Below, piece after piece: positions 49,329 through 57,563 of a stretch of DNA of 64,000 nucleotides. Each line of letters begins with the position of its first letter. Position 1 is the first letter of the stretch. Origin of the DNA: Albimonas pacifica (GTDB lineage: Bacteria; Pseudomonadota; Alphaproteobacteria; Rhodobacterales; Rhodobacteraceae); the NCBI RefSeq assembly GCF_900113695.1, contig NZ_FOQH01000004.1, positions 124,001 through 188,000 of the forward strand, written 5' to 3'. The translations under genes were made by a program, and so were the position numbers. Under the pieces are notes generated by a model. It was not told the origin of the DNA and searched no databases. It worked only from the letters and a program-made list of their open reading frames with translations.

Positions 49329-51713
49329 ATGACCCCTGAAGACGCCGGCCCGCTGCAGGGCCTCGAGGTTCTCGACCTCCTGTCCGGGCCGATGGCCGCC
49401 ATCGGCCGCGCGCTGGCCGACCTGGGCGCGCGGACCACCCGGATCGAGCCGCCGGGCGGCCAGCCCGACCGGCCAGCGCCGGGGGACGATCCGCTGCGCG
49501 GCCTCGCCTTCGCGGTGCGCAACGCGGGCAAGGGCTCGGTCGTGCACGACCCCGAGGACGCGGGCGACCGCGCGCGGCTGGCGGCGCGGCTGGGCGCGGC
49601 CCATGCGGTGCTGCTCGACCTCGGCCCCGACGCGCGGCTGCGGCTCGATCCCGACGATCTGCGCGCGCGGTTCCCGGGGCTGGTGGTGGTCGGCGTCTCC
49701 GATTTCGGGATGACGCCCGGCTTCTCGCGCTGGCGCGCCGCGGACCCGGTGATGCACGCGCTCTCGGGCTCGCTGTCGCGCTCGGGGATCGAGGGGGCGG
49801 AGCCCCTGATCCCGCCCGGGCGCATCGCCGAGGGTTCGGCCGCCTCGCAGGCGCTGATGCTGACGCTGGCCGCGCTCTACGCCCGGATGCGGCGGGGCGG
49901 CGGGGCGCTGCTGGACATCGCGCTGGTGGACGGGGCGGCGCTGGCGCTGGACCCGGTCTTCGGCATCGCCGGCGCGGCCGGCGTCGCCGCCGCGCAGGGC
50001 CTGTCTCTGGAAGAGATCCCCCGCCCCCGCCCGCCGGTCGGCGCCTTCTACCCGATCCTGCCCTGCGCCGACGGCCGCGTGCGGATCTGCGTGCTCTCGC
50101 CGCGCCAGTGGCAGGCGATGTTCGCGTGGATGGGCCGCCCCGCGGCCTTCGCCGACCCGCGCTTCGCCCAGACGCGGGTGCGCTTCGAGACGCCCGCGCT
50201 GAACGCCGCCATCGCCGCCTTCTTCGCCGACAAGACCCGCGCCGAGCTGGAGGCCGAGGGCGGCGCCCGCGGCGTCCCCGTCGGCGCGCTCCTGACCCTC
50301 GACGAGGCGCTGGCGACCGGCCACGTGGCCGCGCGCGGGGCCCTGACCCGCGTGCCGACGCTCGACGGCGGGACCGCGACCCTGCCCGACGGCGTGGCGG
50401 TGATCGACGGCCGCCGCGCCGGCCCCCGTCGCGGCCCGCCCGCCCTGGGCGAGGCCCTGCCCGACGCCCCCGCCGCCCCCTTCCCCGCCCCCGAGCCCGC
50501 CGCCCCCGGCGCCGGTCCGCTGGCGGGCCTGAAGGTGCTGGACCTCGGCGTGATCGTGGTGGGGGCGGAGCAGGGGCGGATCCTCGCCGACCTCGGCGCC
50601 GACGTGCTGAAGGTGGAATCGCGGGCCTTTCCGGACGGGACCCGCGCCTCGATGGTCGGCGTGCGGATGACCGCCAGCTTCGCCGTCGGCCATCGCAACA
50701 AGCGTAGCCTGGGCCTGAACCTGCGCGCGCCCGAGGGCCGGGCCCTGTTCCTGCGCCTCGCCGCCGAGGCGGACCTGGTGCTGTCCAACTTCAAGCCCGG
50801 CACGATGGAGAAGCTGGGCCTCGGCCCCGAGGCCCTCTCCGCCGCCAATCCGCGCCTCGTCACGGTCGAAAGCTCCGCCTTCGGCGACGTCGGCCCCTGG
50901 GCGGGACGCATGGGCTACGGCCCCCTGGTGCGCGCCAGCGCCGGGCTGACGGAGCAGTGGCGCTACCCCGAGGTCGAGGACGGCTTTTCCGACGCCGTCA
51001 CCATCTACCCCGACCACGCCGCGGCCCGCTTCGGCCTCGCCGCCGCGCTGTCGCTGCTGATCCGCCGACTGCGCACCGGGCGCGGGGGGAGGGCCTCGAT
51101 CAGCCAGGCGGAGGTGATGTTCGCGCATCTGGAGGTCGACATCGCCCGTCGCGCCGCCGGCCTGCCCGAGCGCGCGCCCGGCGCCCCCTGGGGCGTGTTC
51201 CCCTGCGCCGGCGAGGACGCCTGGTGCGCCGTGGCGGTCGGGACCGACGCCCACTGGGCGGCCCTCGCCCGCGCGCTCGGCCGGCCGGAACTCGCCTGGG
51301 ATCCGGACCTCGCCGCCGCGTCGGGCCGCCTCGCCGATCCCGCCGCCGCCGAGGCGCCCCTGCGCGCCTGGCTGGCCGGGCGCTCGCCGCAGGAGGCGAT
51401 GGCCGACCTGCAGGCCGCGGGCGTGCCCGCCGGCGCCATGCTGCGGCCCGTCGACCTGCCCGAGTGGGCCGAGCGTCCCGGCCGCGGCCTCTATCGCCGC
51501 GCCCGGCACCCGCTGGTGGAGCGTCCCTATCTCGAGGAAGCCGCCCCCGCCCGCGTCGACGCCTGGCCCGCGCCCCCCTCCCGCCCCGCCCCGCTGGCGG
51601 GGGAGCATTCGCTCGAGGCGGCGGCCGAGTGGCTGGGCCTGCCGCCCTGCGAAACCGCCCGCCTCCTGCACGAGGGGGTGCTGGAGGTCCCCGACGCCCC
51701 CCTCCCCGCCTGA
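49329..51713 (+). CDS. Double-domain CaiB/BaiF CoA-transferase
   Basis: A 794-residue protein with two family III CoA-transferase domains, about 1-375 and 401-750, joined by a Pro/Ala-rich linker. Domain 1 starts LQGLEVLDLLSGPMAAIGRALADLG; domain 2 starts LAGLKVLDLGVIVVGAEQGRILADLG and has GHRNKRSLGLNLRAPEG. The catalytic acid of domain 2 is Asp562 in YPDHAAARFG. In domain 1 the equivalent place reads RIAEGSAASQ, with Glu168 instead of Asp. Fused forms occur in bile-acid-, carnitine- and aromatic-acid-related clusters. It probably moves CoA onto the pathway acid. First gene of a three-gene operon. Confidence 0.88.
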   Translation: MTPEDAGPLQGLEVLDLLSGPMAAIGRALADLGARTTRIEPPGGQPDRPAPGDDPLRGLAFAVRNAGKGSVVHDPEDAGDRARLAARLGAAHAVLLDLGPDARLRLDPDDLRARFPGLVVVGVSDFGMTPGFSRWRAADPVMHALSGSLSRSGIEGAEPLIPPGRIAEGSAASQALMLTLAALYARMRRGGGALLDIALVDGAALALDPVFGIAGAAGVAAAQGLSLEEIPRPRPPVGAFYPILPCADGRVRICVLSPRQWQAMFAWMGRPAAFADPRFAQTRVRFETPALNAAIAAFFADKTRAELEAEGGARGVPVGALLTLDEALATGHVAARGALTRVPTLDGGTATLPDGVAVIDGRRAGPRRGPPALGEALPDAPAAPFPAPEPAAPGAGPLAGLKVLDLGVIVVGAEQGRILADLGADVLKVESRAFPDGTRASMVGVRMTASFAVGHRNKRSLGLNLRAPEGRALFLRLAAEADLVLSNFKPGTMEKLGLGPEALSAANPRLVTVESSAFGDVGPWAGRMGYGPLVRASAGLTEQWRYPEVEDGFSDAVTIYPDHAAARFGLAAALSLLIRRLRTGRGGRASISQAEVMFAHLEVDIARRAAGLPERAPGAPWGVFPCAGEDAWCAVAVGTDAHWAALARALGRPELAWDPDLAAASGRLADPAAAEAPLRAWLAGRSPQEAMADLQAAGVPAGAMLRPVDLPEWAERPGRGLYRRARHPLVERPYLEEAAPARVDAWPAPPSRPAPLAGEHSLEAAAEWLGLPPCETARLLHEGVLEVPDAPLPA

Positions 51714-51733
51714 CCGTCCCCAAGGAGCCCCCC

Positions 51734-53242
51734 ATGACCGACCCCGCCCGCATGCCCGTCATCGTCGGCGTCGGCCAGATCAACGACCGGCCCGACGACC
51801 CCGACGAGGGCCTCGATTCGCTGGGCCTGATGGCGCAGGCCCTGCGCCGCGCCGCCGCCGACGCGGGCGGAGAGGGCTGGCTGGCCGACCTCGACAGCCT
51901 CGCCACCACCGCCCAGATCTCCTGCCCGCAGCTCGGCGACCCGACGCCGGCGCTGGCCAGGGCGCTGGGGGCGGCCCCGGCGCACGTCTACACCACCCCC
52001 ACCGCCAGCGGCGACGGCCCGATCCGCCTGCTGAACGAGGCCGCCAACCGCATCGGCGCGGGGGAGGCGAAGATCTGCGCCGTCGCCGGGGCCGAGGCGC
52101 TGCGCACCGCCGCCCACCTGACCCGCAAGGCGCTGGCCGAGGGGCGCGAGCCCCCCTACAAGCCCGTCGCCGAGGTCGCCGCCGCCGCCGCCTCGCCGAT
52201 CCGGCGGCGCTACGGGCTGCTGGCGCCGGTGGACGTCTACCCCCTCTACGAAGCCGCCACCCGCGCCGCCTGGGGCCAGAGCCTGGCGCAGGCCCAGGCC
52301 GAGACCGGCGAGATCTGGTCCCGCTTCGCCCAGGTCGCCGCCGCCTCCGACGGCGCCTGGATCAAGCGCGGCGCCACCGCCGAACAGATCCTGGAGGCCG
52401 GCCCCGACAACCGCCCCATCGCGCACCCCTACCTCAAGCTGATGGTGGCGAATTCCTCGGTGAACCAGGGGGCGGGGTTCATCGTGACCAGCCTCGCCGA
52501 GGCGCGGCGCCGCGGCGTCCCCGAGGACCGCCTGATCCACGTCGGCGCCGGCGCCGCCGGCCACGAGCCGGCCGACCCGCTGACCCGCGAGGGCTTCGAC
52601 GCCTCCCCCTCGATGGCCGCGGCCCTGACCAAGGCGCTGGAATTCAACAACATCCAGCCCGGGGAGCTCGATCACGTCGAGCTCTACTCCTGCTTCCCCT
52701 GCGTGCCCAAGATGGCCCGGCGGATCATCGGCTGGCCCGCGGATCGCCCCGCCACCGTCTTCGGCGGCCTGACCTTCGGCGGCGGGCCGATCGGCAACTA
52801 CATGGCCCACGCGGTCGTCGAGATGGTCCTCAAGCTGCGCCGCGAGGGCCGGCTGGGCCTGCTCTTCGCCAACGGCGGCTTCGCCACCAAGAACCACGCC
52901 ATCGTCGTCTCGCGAGAGCCGATCCCCGGCGCCGCCTTCCCCAGGGACTTCGACGTCCAGGCCGAGGCCGACGCCGCCCGCCGCCCCGCCCCCGAGCTGG
53001 TCGAGGAAATGCCCGGCCCCGCCCGCATCGAATCCTTCACCGTCCTCTACGACCGCAAGGGCGCGCCCCGCTGGGGCGTGGTCGTGGCCCGCAGCCTCGA
53101 CGGCGCGCGGCGCTCCGTGGCCCGGATCCCGGCCGAGGACGCGGCCGGGATCGCCTTCCTCACCGACGGCGCGGTGGAGCCGGTCGGGACCGAGGGCGTG
53201 ATCGAGCCCGCCGGCGACGGCGACCAGGTCTGGCGACGCTGA
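51734..53242 (+). CDS. Thiolase-like protein (SCP2/acetyl-CoA acetyltransferase superfamily) lacking the usual nucleophile
   Basis: A 502-residue thiolase-fold protein: PVIVGVGQINDRPDDP start, VYTTPTASGDGPIRLLNEAANRI in the place of the nucleophile loop, AGAEALRTAAH, YPLYEAATRAAWG and HVELYSCFPCVPKM, plus a C-terminal TIM-unrelated beta domain (residues 420-502). The reactive Cys of true thiolases is replaced by Ser or Gly in the ASGDG turn. This places it among the mycobacterial-type 'acetyl-CoA acetyltransferases' with exchange-factor-like tails, which may act in steroid or branched-acid side-chain breakdown. AAGGAG precedes the ATG. It follows the CoA-transferase by 20 bp. Confidence 0.82.
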   Translation: MTDPARMPVIVGVGQINDRPDDPDEGLDSLGLMAQALRRAAADAGGEGWLADLDSLATTAQISCPQLGDPTPALARALGAAPAHVYTTPTASGDGPIRLLNEAANRIGAGEAKICAVAGAEALRTAAHLTRKALAEGREPPYKPVAEVAAAAASPIRRRYGLLAPVDVYPLYEAATRAAWGQSLAQAQAETGEIWSRFAQVAAASDGAWIKRGATAEQILEAGPDNRPIAHPYLKLMVANSSVNQGAGFIVTSLAEARRRGVPEDRLIHVGAGAAGHEPADPLTREGFDASPSMAAALTKALEFNNIQPGELDHVELYSCFPCVPKMARRIIGWPADRPATVFGGLTFGGGPIGNYMAHAVVEMVLKLRREGRLGLLFANGGFATKNHAIVVSREPIPGAAFPRDFDVQAEADAARRPAPELVEEMPGPARIESFTVLYDRKGAPRWGVVVARSLDGARRSVARIPAEDAAGIAFLTDGAVEPVGTEGVIEPAGDGDQVWRR

Positions 53243-53254
53243 CCCCGGGTCCCC

Positions 53255-53276
53255 CGAGTTGACAGCTGTCAACTCG
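53255..53276. promoter_or_regulatory. Perfect 22-bp palindrome before the OYE gene
   Basis: CGAGTTGACAGCTGTCAACTCG is fully self-complementary. It starts 13 bp after the thiolase-like stop and 77 bp before the oxidoreductase start. The TTGACA/TGTCAA arms look like a GntR- or MarR-type operator and also offer -35-like hexamers. The cognate regulator is not obvious. Confidence 0.65.
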
Positions 53277-53352
53277 CGGGCCTCTGATCGCCGCCGGCCC
53301 TCGAAGAGGCCCCAGGACAACGACACGCCGGCCCGGCGCCGGGGGAGGATCC

Positions 53353-54513
53353 ATGACCACACCGCTGCTGTTCACGCCCCTCGAGCTGCGGGGCGTGCGC
53401 CTGCGCAACCGCGTCGTCGTGCCCCCGATGCTGCAATACAAGGGCGAGGCCGGCCTGCCCGTGGACTGGCACGCGATCAACGTCGGCCGCTTCGCCGCCG
53501 GCGGCGCGGGGCTGGTGTTCGTCGAATCCACCAAGGTCGAGCGGCGCGGCGCCGGCACCGTGGGCGACCTGCTGCTGTCCGAGGACCGCTTCGTCGAGCC
53601 GATCTCCCGCCTCGCCCGGGTGATCGCCGAGAACGGCTCGGTCCCCGGCATCCAGCTCGGCCACTCCGGCCGCAAGGCCCGCGGCCGCTTCCCCTGGCAG
53701 CAGCGCGGGCCGCTGGAGCGCTCGCCCGAGATCCCCGATTTCGACGCCTGGGAGCCCGTCGCCCCCAGCGCCGTCCCCTTCGCAGAAGGCTGGCCCGCGC
53801 CCCGCGCGCTGGAGCTGTCGGAACTGCCGGGCGTGATCGACGCCTGGGCCCAGGCCGCCCGCCGCGCCCACCGGGCCGGCTTCGAGGTGCTGGAGCTGCA
53901 CGTCGCCCACGGCTTCCTGCTGCATTCCTTCCTCTCCCCCCACGCCAACCGGCGCGAGGACGCCTACGGCGGCTCGGAGGCGAACCGGATGCGCTTCCCG
54001 CTGGAGGTGATCGAGGCCGTCCGCGCCCAGTGGCCGGAGGACAAACCCCTGTTCCTGCGCCTGTCGATGGAGGACGACGCAGGCTGGGGGCCGGACGAGA
54101 ACGTGCGCTTCGTGCGGGCGGCGAAGCCGCTGGGGGTGGACGCGATCGACTGCTCCTCGGGCGGGACGACCGACAAGCCGCCGAGCCTTCCCACCGTGAA
54201 CACCTATGGCTTCCAGGTGCCCTGGGCCGCGAAGCTGCGGCGCGAGGCCGAGATCCCGACCATGGCCGTGGGCCTGATCATCCACGGCGACCAGGCCGAG
54301 CGGATCCTGCAGGACGGCGACGCCGACCTGATCGCGGTGGGGCGCGAGTTCCTGCACAACCCCAACTGGGCGGTCGACGCGGCGCTGAAGCTGGGGCTCG
54401 ACGGCTATGACGTCGCCCCGGTGCAGGCCGGATGGTGGCTGTCGCAGCGGGCCAAGCGCGGGTTCGGGGGCAATCCCTCGACCTGGCAGACCGGGCGCGC
54501 CGCGGACGACTGA
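53353..54513 (+). CDS. NADH:flavin oxidoreductase, Old Yellow Enzyme family
   Basis: A 386-residue TIM-barrel flavoprotein, class III-type OYE (YqjM/xenobiotic reductase-like). Marks are PLELRGVRLRNRVVVPPM, QLGHSGRKA, the substrate-binding HVAHGFLLHSFLSPHANRR with DAYGGS, and the phosphate-binding ADLIAVGREFLHNPNW. The enzyme reduces activated C=C bonds of enones or enoates. GGAGGATCC precedes the ATG. It may share the CoA-transferase operon or use the palindrome-linked promoter. Confidence 0.9.
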   Translation: MTTPLLFTPLELRGVRLRNRVVVPPMLQYKGEAGLPVDWHAINVGRFAAGGAGLVFVESTKVERRGAGTVGDLLLSEDRFVEPISRLARVIAENGSVPGIQLGHSGRKARGRFPWQQRGPLERSPEIPDFDAWEPVAPSAVPFAEGWPAPRALELSELPGVIDAWAQAARRAHRAGFEVLELHVAHGFLLHSFLSPHANRREDAYGGSEANRMRFPLEVIEAVRAQWPEDKPLFLRLSMEDDAGWGPDENVRFVRAAKPLGVDAIDCSSGGTTDKPPSLPTVNTYGFQVPWAAKLRREAEIPTMAVGLIIHGDQAERILQDGDADLIAVGREFLHNPNWAVDAALKLGLDGYDVAPVQAGWWLSQRAKRGFGGNPSTWQTGRAADD

Positions 54514-54531
54514 GAGAGGGGGCGCGAGGGC

Positions 54532-55155
54532 GGCGTTCTGCGTGCAGGCGGGCGAGGCGAAGTCGCCGTCGGTCGCCGGCGTGACCAGAAGCGGGCCCGA
54601 GAGGACAGGCCCCCCGCGGTCGCGCGCGTGCTGCGCGGCCGAGGCCGCCAGCTGGCCGCCCGCGCTCCCCCCCGCGACGGCGAACTTGCCGGAGGCGGCC
54701 CCCAGCGCCTCCGCCGATTTCGCCGCCCAGTCGAGCGCGGCCACCGCGTCGAAGCCGGTGGCGAGCACGATCACCTCGCGCTCATGCAGGCCCTTGGCGG
54801 TCTCGACCCCGGTCGCGGCGATGCCCTTGATCGGATCCTTGCGCAGGTCGACCAGGCTGACCTGGGGCTGGTTGAAGGTGGCGTGGCAGCCGTCGTCCAG
54901 GCAGGGGCGCTTCGAGGCGATCGGATGGTCCGTCGGGCGCAGCGCCTCGGCGGACTCCGGGTCGTCGACGATCTCGCGGATCTTCTCGCGGACGAACCCG
55001 GCCAGGGTCTCGTTGGCCTCCCGGTCGAGGAGCGTATCGGAGAACCGGGCGAACATCGGCTGCAGCTCGCCGGCCTGCCCGACACGCTCGTAGCGCCGCG
55101 GGCGGTCTTCTTCCGGGACGGTCTTCGTCTGCTCCATCGCCGCCGGCCCCGGCAC
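54532..55155 (-). pseudogene. Remnant: Baeyer-Villiger monooxygenase fragment fused to alpha/beta-hydrolase fragment
   Basis: One frame reads about 115 residues of a Baeyer-Villiger monooxygenase (DTLLDREANETLAGFVREKI, ASKRPCLDDGCHATFNQPQ, VSLVDLRKDPIKGI, VIVLATGFDA) and then switches without a stop to an alpha/beta-hydrolase (ALDWAAKSAEALGA, VAGGSAGGQLAA, GPLLVTPATDGDF). The monooxygenase lacks its ~300 N-terminal residues with both FAD and NADPH sites; the hydrolase lacks its start and everything after the GxSxG region. A deletion that joined two neighbouring genes explains this. The frame stays open into antisense of the oxidoreductase, so the end at 54532 is where recognisable sequence stops. 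Confidence 0.75.
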
Positions 55156-55358
55156 GCCGAGGCGGCTGCAGCGGGGCGCCTGCCGGCAGGCGCCGGGGTC
55201 CTCGCGGAAGACGGCGATGCGGTCCCCGGTTGCGGATCAAGCCCGGACAAGCGCCCCCCGGCTGCGAGAGGCCGATACGTCAACGGTAACCCCGCCCGTC
55301 CGCCCCGGGATCAGGCGCGGAATGGGGCGGGGGAGGGACGCGCGGCGGGGGCCCCGGC

Positions 55359-55994
55359 TCAGCCGCCGAAGCCGCCGAAGCCGCGGCCGGTGGCGGCGGA
55401 GCGGGCGGCGCCGAAGCCGCCGGCCTGGGTGACGGTCGCCCGGGTCATCGGGGCCGCGATCGCGGTGGTGCGCGGCGCGGCGAGGGTCGAGGCGAAGCCG
55501 CGGGTCACGGCGCCGGGCCGGCCCGAGAAGCCGGTCCGCGTCCCGTTCGTGGTGAACCAGCCGCCCGAGCGCGCCTCGCGGTAGAGGGGGCGGCCCGCCG
55601 CGTGGGACTGCCCGCCGCTGAGCATGCTGCCCATCATGTAGCCCATCATGAACGGCATGAAGGAGACGCCCGCGTGCTGGGGATCGGTCTCGCCCCCGAC
55701 CTGCTCCGGCCTGCCGCAGACGCCGGCGCCGTGCTCCTCCTCGCACAGCTCCAGGCTCTCGTAGCGCGGGGCGGCGACGGCGTGCTCGGCGACGGCCTCG
55801 GCGAAGGCCTCGTCGCAGTCGGCCTCGCTGAGCTGCGCCGAGACGACGGCGCCGCGGTAGCACTGCTCCTTTGTCTCGAAGAAGGTCAGGTCCTGCTCCT
55901 GCTCGCAGCCGGCGAGGGCCAGGACGAACGCGGCGCCGGAGCAGCCCTTCAGGGCGGCCCTGGCGGATCGGGAACGCTTGCGGGTCTGGGTCAT
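55359..55994 (-). CDS. YgiB-like DUF1190 lipoprotein
   Basis: A 211-residue protein with a lipobox (LALAGC, Cys30) and a Cys-rich DUF1190 domain: FFETKEQCYRGAVVSAQLS, EADCDEAFAEAVAEHAVAAP, YESLELCEEEHGAGVC. A Met/Gly/Ser-rich region (FMPFMMGYMMGSMLSGGQ) and an Ala/Gly/Thr-rich tail ending GRGFGGFGG follow. E. coli YgiB has the same plan. The ygiC-like gene lies 116 bp upstream on the same strand, so this is the ygiB-ygiC pair in reversed order. Function is unknown, thought to be envelope-related. Confidence 0.85.
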   Translation of the reverse strand: MTQTRKRSRSARAALKGCSGAAFVLALAGCEQEQDLTFFETKEQCYRGAVVSAQLSEADCDEAFAEAVAEHAVAAPRYESLELCEEEHGAGVCGRPEQVGGETDPQHAGVSFMPFMMGYMMGSMLSGGQSHAAGRPLYREARSGGWFTTNGTRTGFSGRPGAVTRGFASTLAAPRTTAIAAPMTRATVTQAGGFGAARSAATGRGFGGFGG

Positions 55995-56110
55995 GGGTCG
56001 GTCCTCGTCAGGGTCGAGATCTGGGGCCTGCGCCGCCGGAAGGGAGGGCGGCGCGGCGGGGTTTCGCGGTCGGGTCCGGAGATCGGCTCCGGGAGGGGCG
56101 GGTCCGGGGC

Positions 56111-57307
56111 TCAGTCCCGGATGAAATGCGGCTTGAAGCGGCTGAGGTCCTGGGTGATGCGGCCGTCGTCCTCGCGCACGCCCAGGCCCACGCAGGTCTC
56201 GCCCACGATCCAGGCGCCCAGCACCGGGCGGGCGCCGTCGAAGACCGGCAGCGGCGCATAGGCCTGCACCACCACCGGGTGGCGGTCGTAGTCGCGATTG
56301 GCCGAACGCTCGGTGGTGCGGCCGCGCTCGACGATCTCGACGCCGGCGCCCTCGCGCGAGAAGATCGGCTTGATCACATGGCCGCGCTCGAGCTGCCCGC
56401 GCGCGCGGTCGAAGGCGGCGTTCCCGCCCTGCATCTCGTCGGGGAAGAAGGCGGGCAGCAGGTTGGGGTGGCCCTCGAACAGCCGCCACAGCACCGGCAG
56501 GATCCCCTTGTTGGACAGCAGCGCCTTCCACGCCGGCTCGATGAACCGGCAGTGCGCCCCGGCGATGCGGTCGGCGAAATCGTCGAGGAGGATGTCCTCC
56601 CACGGGTAGAGCTTGAACAGGGTCCCGATCACCCGGGACTCGTCGTCGGCGAACTGGCCCGTCGCGGTCACCCCGATCATGTCGAGGGGGACGTAGTGGG
56701 CGACCATCCCCGCCTCCTTCGCGATCCAGGCGAGGTATTCGACGGTGGCGAAATCCTCCTGGTGGCCGCGGGCCGAGGCGAAGTGGACGGGCGTGCCGGG
56801 GGGCAGCATCGCGCGGAAGCGCTCGACCAGCGTCTCGTGGAGCAGGTTGAACTGGTCGGGCTCGGCGCAGGGCAGCGCCCCGGCGGCCTGCATGTCCTCG
56901 AGCCACAGCCACTGGAAGGAGCCGGCCTCGTAGACCGAGGTGGGCGTGTCGGCGTTGTATTCCAGCAGCTTCGCCGGCCCGGTCCCGTCATAGGCGAGAT
57001 CGAAGCGGCCGTAGAGCGACGGCTCCCGCGCGCGCCAGCTTTCGGCGACGAGGTCGCGGTGGGCGTCGGGGATGCCGAGCCGCTCCATCAGCTCCTGCGA
57101 CCCGACCACATGGGCGACGGCTTCGAGGCACAGGGCGTGCAGCCCGGTCGCGGGGTCCTCGACGTCGTCCTCGATCTGGCGCAGGGAGAAGGCGTAGGCG
57201 CTGCTCTCGTCCCAATAGGCCTGCCCGTGCATGGTGTGGAACGTGAAGCCCAGGGCCTCGGCCTTCTCGCGCCAGTCGGCGCGGGGCGCGACCGGGATGC
57301 GCTGCAT
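56111..57307 (-). CDS. Glutathionylspermidine synthase-like ATP-grasp protein, YgiC/YjfC type
   Basis: A 398-residue ATP-grasp ligase-like protein. Family marks are YWDESSAYAFSL near the start, GRFDLAYDGTGPAKLLEYNADTPTS, LWLEDMQAAG, IEPAWKALLSNKGILPVLW and the ATP-binding KPIFSREGAGVEI. It corresponds to the synthetase domain of Gsp synthetase without the amidase; YgiC homologues do not make glutathionylspermidine and their amide product is unknown. Paired with the DUF1190 lipoprotein. The ATG at 57307 begins MQRIPVAPRADW, as usual. Confidence 0.9.
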   Translation of the reverse strand: MQRIPVAPRADWREKAEALGFTFHTMHGQAYWDESSAYAFSLRQIEDDVEDPATGLHALCLEAVAHVVGSQELMERLGIPDAHRDLVAESWRAREPSLYGRFDLAYDGTGPAKLLEYNADTPTSVYEAGSFQWLWLEDMQAAGALPCAEPDQFNLLHETLVERFRAMLPPGTPVHFASARGHQEDFATVEYLAWIAKEAGMVAHYVPLDMIGVTATGQFADDESRVIGTLFKLYPWEDILLDDFADRIAGAHCRFIEPAWKALLSNKGILPVLWRLFEGHPNLLPAFFPDEMQGGNAAFDRARGQLERGHVIKPIFSREGAGVEIVERGRTTERSANRDYDRHPVVVQAYAPLPVFDGARPVLGAWIVGETCVGLGVREDDGRITQDLSRFKPHFIRD

Positions 57308-57563
57308 CGTGCGTCCTCGCTGCGGAGGCCGGACGGCGCCGCGCCTGCATCAGGCGCGCCGCGTCGAGGGTCCTCCCATATTTTCGTCTTTGCAGGACCT
57401 TATAGGCGCTCGCCCCCCGGGCGGCCAGTGACGCTCGCGAGAGCGGGGGCCCGGCCGGGTTTCGCGGGGAGCTCCGGCGCCCGCGACGGCGTCGAGGGGC
57501 CGGGTCGCGGAATCGAGCGCGGAGGGCGCGCCCGTCCCGCCCCCGGAAGCGGTCGCGGCGGCC

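Noticed and set aside
53269-54531. Continuation of the minus frame of the monooxygenase/hydrolase remnant
   Set aside because: Beyond 54532 it is antisense to the well-conserved OYE gene and reads as low-complexity sequence with no hydrolase motifs.
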